From NCBI GenBank assembly GCA_937902445.1, contig CALELJ010000067.1, forward strand, positions 1-8,727: a stretch of DNA of 8,727 nt. Direction: 5' to 3'. The notes under the pieces were generated by a model, which was given only the letters and a program-made list of their open reading frames with translations, was not told the origin of the DNA and did not search any database. Positions 6,175 to 8,727 of this stretch are shown piece by piece. This stretch comes from an uncultured Treponema sp. GTDB taxonomy: Bacteria; Spirochaetota; Spirochaetia; Treponematales; Treponemataceae. A program made the translations under genes and the position numbers. The stretch's first letter is position 1. Every line of letters begins with the position of its first letter.

Positions 6175-6255
6175 GGGGAGTTTCCCGAGTGGTCAAAGGG
6201 GGCAGACTGTAAATCTGTTGGTTTTCCTTCGTAGGTCCGAATCCTACACTCCCCA
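6175..6255 (+). tRNA. tRNA-Tyr (anticodon GUA)
   Basis: The acceptor GGGGAGT pairs perfectly with ACTCCCC (6248-6254), with discriminator A at 6255 and no encoded CCA. The D stem is CCC/GGG, the anticodon arm GCAGA-CTGTAAA-TCTGT carries GTA at 6209-6211, and the long class-II variable region (6219-6230) contains GG-TTTT-CC. The T stem GTAGG/CCTAC is perfect. The T loop is TCCGAAT, so position 55 is C rather than the nearly universal T, as in the neighbouring tRNA-Thr. Second gene of the tRNA operon, followed by a terminator. Confidence 0.93.
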
Positions 6256-6263
6256 AGACTTAG

Positions 6264-6290
6264 ACTTCTGTTTAACACAGAAGTTTTTTT
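6264..6290 (+). terminator. Rho-independent terminator of the tRNA operon
   Basis: ACTTCTGT (6264-6271) pairs with ACAGAAGT (6277-6284) around a 5-nt loop, and the stem runs into seven T residues (6284-6290). It begins 9 nt after the end of tRNA-Tyr. Confidence 0.9.
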
Positions 6291-6383
6291 GTTTTAAAGC
6301 AATCGTTCAAACCCTTCCTTTGTTTCAACTTTCTCTCATGTTAAAATTTTTAAATTTATTTAATTTATTTCCGTTGCAAACTG

Positions 6384-6392
6384 TGGTATAAT
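6384..6392 (+). promoter_or_regulatory. Extended -10 promoter of the aminotransferase-glgA operon
   Basis: TGG immediately before a perfect TATAAT (6387-6392) makes an extended -10 element. At 17 bp spacing the -35 region is only TTTATT (6364-6369), so the extended -10 and the A/T-rich DNA upstream (about 6340-6370) probably carry the promoter. The predicted start point is near 6399, giving a leader of about 32 nt. Confidence 0.7.
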
Positions 6393-6430
6393 TAATTCAT
6401 TGTAAAAATATTAATTAGCAGGAGCAATAT

Positions 6431-7633
6431 ATGCCTATTTCAGCATTTATAAAAGAAACAATGACAAGTAAGGGTGCCGGTGTCATCCGAAAGATGTTTG
6501 AAGAAGGAATCAAGCTTAAAGCCCAGTATGGCAATGACAAGGTATTTGATTTCAGCATCGGAAATCCTGATCTTGAGCCACCGGAGGCTATAAAAAAATC
6601 ATTGGAAAAACAGGTTGCTTCCTGTCGTGAGAAAAATTTCCATGGATATATGCCAAACGCAGGTTTCCAGTTCTGTCGTGATGCAATGGCAGAAAAGACA
6701 AGCCTTGAGCAGGGTGTAAAAGTTACTGGTGATTGTGTAGTGATGGCTGTAGGTGCAGCTGGTGCCCTCAATGCTCTTTTCAAGGCCATCCTCAATGAAG
6801 GTGACAATGTTGTTGTTCCATCTCCATATTTTACGGAATACAAACACTATGTACGTAACCATGGCGGAACTCTTGTTGAAGTAAATACTAAACCTGACTT
6901 CAGCCTTGATGTTGAGGCTATAAAATCAGCTCTCAATGAAAAGACAGCGGCAGTTCTTATCAACAGTCCCAACAATCCTACAGGGCGCGTATACACAAAG
7001 GCCGAAATTGAAGCCCTTGCAAAAGTTCTTGAGGAACACGCAGCAAAATGCGGAAGAAAGCCATATCTCATCTGTGATGAACCATATCGTGCCATTGTCT
7101 ACGACGGAAAGGAAGTTCCAGGTGCATTCCCGATCTATGACAGCTCAATTGTCGTCACTTCATTTGCTAAAAACCTCAGCCTTCCAGGTGAGCGCATAGG
7201 CTATATCTGCGTAAATCCTGCATGTCCTGACAAGAATGACGTCGTTGCAGCATGTATTTTCACAACCCGCGTTCTTGGCTATGTAAATGCTCCTGCCATC
7301 TTCCAGAGGGTTGTGGCTGAAACATGGAATGCGGAAGTTGACTACAGTCTTTATGAAAAACGCCGCAACATGGTAATGGAAGTTCTTGATGCAGCCGGAA
7401 TCGAACACATTGTTCCGGAAGGTGCTTTCTACATGTGGTGCAAGGCTCCGGAATGCTTCAATGGCGATGACATGGCCTTCTGTGATTACCTGAAGAAATA
7501 TCTCATTCTTACAGCTCCTGGAAGTGGTTTTGGCGGAAAAGGATGGATCAGAATGGCATACTGCGTAAGCGCAGATTCAATAAGAAACTCAAAAGAAGCC
7601 TTTGTAAAAGCAATGGCTGACTTGAACAAATAA
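6431..7633 (+). CDS. Pyridoxal-phosphate aminotransferase, class I/II (aspartate aminotransferase-like)
   Basis: This fold-type I PLP enzyme should transfer amino groups between an amino acid and a 2-oxo acid in the cytoplasm. The 400-aa length is normal. Visible landmarks are FSIGNPDLEPP (41-51) at the substrate entrance, NSPNNPTG (178-185), DEPYR (216-220) with Asp216 for the PLP ring nitrogen, SFAKNLSLPGERIGY (244-258) with Lys247 as the Schiff-base lysine and Arg255 for the phosphate, and WIRMAYCVS with Arg374 for the substrate carboxylate. All key residues are intact. AGGAG at 6420-6424 lies 6 nt before the ATG. It is the first gene of an operon with glgA, 22 bp apart. Substrate choice (aspartate, aromatic or other) cannot be settled from sequence, so I give no symbol. 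Confidence 0.92.
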   Translation: MPISAFIKETMTSKGAGVIRKMFEEGIKLKAQYGNDKVFDFSIGNPDLEPPEAIKKSLEKQVASCREKNFHGYMPNAGFQFCRDAMAEKTSLEQGVKVTGDCVVMAVGAAGALNALFKAILNEGDNVVVPSPYFTEYKHYVRNHGGTLVEVNTKPDFSLDVEAIKSALNEKTAAVLINSPNNPTGRVYTKAEIEALAKVLEEHAAKCGRKPYLICDEPYRAIVYDGKEVPGAFPIYDSSIVVTSFAKNLSLPGERIGYICVNPACPDKNDVVAACIFTTRVLGYVNAPAIFQRVVAETWNAEVDYSLYEKRRNMVMEVLDAAGIEHIVPEGAFYMWCKAPECFNGDDMAFCDYLKKYLILTAPGSGFGGKGWIRMAYCVSADSIRNSKEAFVKAMADLNK

Positions 7634-7655
7634 ATCGGAGACAAGGAGTCATTCT

Positions 7656-8657
7656 ATGAAAATTTTAATGGTTACTGCAGAGACAGTTCCTTTTGCAAAG
7701 ACAGGCGGTCTTGCGGATATGGTAAGTGCTCTCGCAATTCAGCTTTCAAAAATGGGTCATGATGTCAAAATCGTCATGCCCCGATACTACAAGATTGACA
7801 GAAGCAAGTTGACTCACCTTGAAGGACCAATGGCCATAGCTGCAGGTCAGGTAGAAACATGGTCTGCGGTTTATACGACAACCATGCCGGGCTGTGATTC
7901 ACTTCCGGTTTATTTTATTGACCACGAGCAGTGCTTTGGACGCGATGGTGTTTATGGAGTTCCGTCTGAAACAGACTTCCATGACAACCCATACCGTTTT
8001 GCAGTCCTCAATCACGGTGCCTTCCAGCTATGCCGCAAATTGAACTGGTATCCTGACGTTATCCATTGCCATGACTGGTCAGCATGTCTTGCACCTGCAA
8101 TCCTCAAGCATGTATGCCGCTACTGTGGATTTGAAAAGACTGCATCTGTTCTTACAATCCACAACCAGGGATATCAGGGACAGTATTCAAAGGAATCCTT
8201 CAATTCCCTTGGTGTTGACTGGGGTCTGTACTATGGAGCTGGATTTGAGCACAATGGCGGAATCAACTTCCTTCAGGCCGGTGTATCATCTTCAGACATG
8301 ATTACAACTGTTTCTCCAACATATGCTAAAGAAATTCAGACTCCGGACGGCGGCTTTGGAATGGATGGACTTTTAAGAGTCCGCAAGGATGTCATCAAGG
8401 GTATTTTGAATGGGGCTGACCTTAAGGAATGGAATCCTGAAATCGACAAAAAGATTCCGGCAAACTATTCCGCAAAGAACATGAAAGGTAAGGCAGTCTG
8501 CAAGGAAGAACTCCAGAAGAAAATGGGGCTCGAAGTAAATCCTGACATTCCGGTAATCGGTATTGTTACACGTCTTAATCAGACAAGCGCACCTGAAGAC
8601 GAAAGCGCTGCAGGACAACAAGCGTGCGACAGCAAGAGAGGGCGGCGAGCCGATTAA
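7656..8657 (+). CDS. glgA: Glycogen synthase GlgA (GT5), 3' end lost at an abnormal junction
   Basis: GlgA adds glucose from ADP-glucose to the non-reducing end of glycogen, releasing ADP. The start is ATG 7656 with AAGGAG at 7643-7648. Residues 1-309 are typical: the ADP-glucose loop KTGGLAD (15-21), DVIHCHDWSACLAPAIL (134-150), TIHNQGYQG (167-175), VSPTYAKEIQTPDGGFGMDGLLR (219-241; two adjoining motifs), GILNGAD (249-255) and IGIVTRLNQ (301-309), the first strand of the C-terminal Rossmann domain. The family then expects a QKG motif with a catalytic lysine and about 170 more residues. Instead the frame reads 24 unrelated residues, rich in Ser, Ala, Glu and Arg, to TAA at 8655-8657. GC rises to about 60% at the same point. 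Read the real gene as truncated near 8582 by an assembly chimera or an insertion; if real, the product would be inactive. Confidence 0.9.
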   Translation: MKILMVTAETVPFAKTGGLADMVSALAIQLSKMGHDVKIVMPRYYKIDRSKLTHLEGPMAIAAGQVETWSAVYTTTMPGCDSLPVYFIDHEQCFGRDGVYGVPSETDFHDNPYRFAVLNHGAFQLCRKLNWYPDVIHCHDWSACLAPAILKHVCRYCGFEKTASVLTIHNQGYQGQYSKESFNSLGVDWGLYYGAGFEHNGGINFLQAGVSSSDMITTVSPTYAKEIQTPDGGFGMDGLLRVRKDVIKGILNGADLKEWNPEIDKKIPANYSAKNMKGKAVCKEELQKKMGLEVNPDIPVIGIVTRLNQTSAPEDESAAGQQACDSKRGRRAD

Positions 8658-8727
8658 GGGCGAGGAGGGCTCGATGATGTCGGCAATTCGCGCTGTCGTC
8701 GGGAAGTATGAGATTGTCGAGGGCCCT
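8583..8727 (+). other. GC-rich segment foreign to the rest of the window, with an unrelated open frame
   Basis: These last ~145 bases are about 60% GC, against about 42-43% in the 120 bases of glgA before them. The frame containing codon 8590-8592 is open to the window edge, with about 74% G or C at third positions (34 of 46 codons). It encodes a charged, plausible peptide ending SMMSAIRAVVGKYEI plus a few residues. The glgA frame stops at 8655-8657 and the third forward frame stops at 8594-8596. Minus-strand frames are also open, so the direction is not proven. I do not recognise the protein. The DNA probably comes from a different, GC-richer genome. Confidence 0.6.

Noticed and set aside
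5993..6278. Open frames running through the tRNA genes on both strands
   Set aside because: They overlap two clear tRNAs, a promoter and a terminator, so they are not coding.
8721..8727. GGGCCC palindrome at the very end of the window
   Set aside because: A six-base GC palindrome is expected by chance in GC-rich DNA. It might be a cloning-site trace, but nothing else supports that.
1..8727. CRISPR array, insertion sequence, prophage, toxin-antitoxin or defence genes
   Set aside because: No regularly spaced repeats, terminal inverted repeats, transposase or integrase motifs, or recognisable defence proteins were seen on either strand.

Overview
The window looks like chromosomal DNA from a host-associated or rumen-type spirochaete, most likely Treponema. 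This is an inference from gene content: a GH94 cellobiose phosphorylase, glycogen synthase, a PLP aminotransferase of a kind I associate with treponemes, and TPR and exported ankyrin-repeat proteins. The body of the window is moderately AT-rich with very AT-rich promoters. No search was possible, so genus is moderate confidence and species is unassigned.

Layout. The left third (1-3216) is read on the minus strand as two short operons. The first, from right to left, is an exported ankyrin-repeat protein followed after a single base by rsmD (16S rRNA m2G966 methyltransferase). The second is a 113-residue helical-repeat protein followed by a TPR protein that runs off the left edge. Both operons have promoter-like hexamers so close to the start codon that the mRNAs would be leaderless or nearly so. 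A divergent intergenic region (3217-3408) separates the ankyrin gene from a plus-strand cellobiose phosphorylase gene with a strong sigma-70-type promoter. A 9-bp inverted repeat sits almost exactly midway between the two predicted start points. The phosphorylase gene ends in a long GNRA-capped terminator. Next comes a two-gene tRNA operon (Thr-UGU, Tyr-GUA) with its own promoter and terminator, then an aminotransferase-glgA operon.

How the genes connect. Cellobiose phosphorylase splits cellobiose with phosphate into glucose and glucose-1-phosphate. Glucose-1-phosphate is the precursor of ADP-glucose, the substrate of GlgA, so the plus-strand side fits cellodextrin use plus glycogen storage. 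glgC is not in the window, so this link is inferred. The minus-strand side is ribosome maturation plus proteins of unknown, probably scaffolding, function.

Oddities. The right end is abnormal. GlgA similarity stops near residue 309 (about 8582), and the last ~145 bases are about 60% GC against about 43% just upstream, with an unrelated open frame. This looks like a chimeric assembly end or an insertion. Both tRNA genes have C instead of T at T-loop position 55, and tRNA-Thr has two U-U stem mismatches. I found no CRISPR array, insertion sequence, phage module or convincing new multi-gene system.
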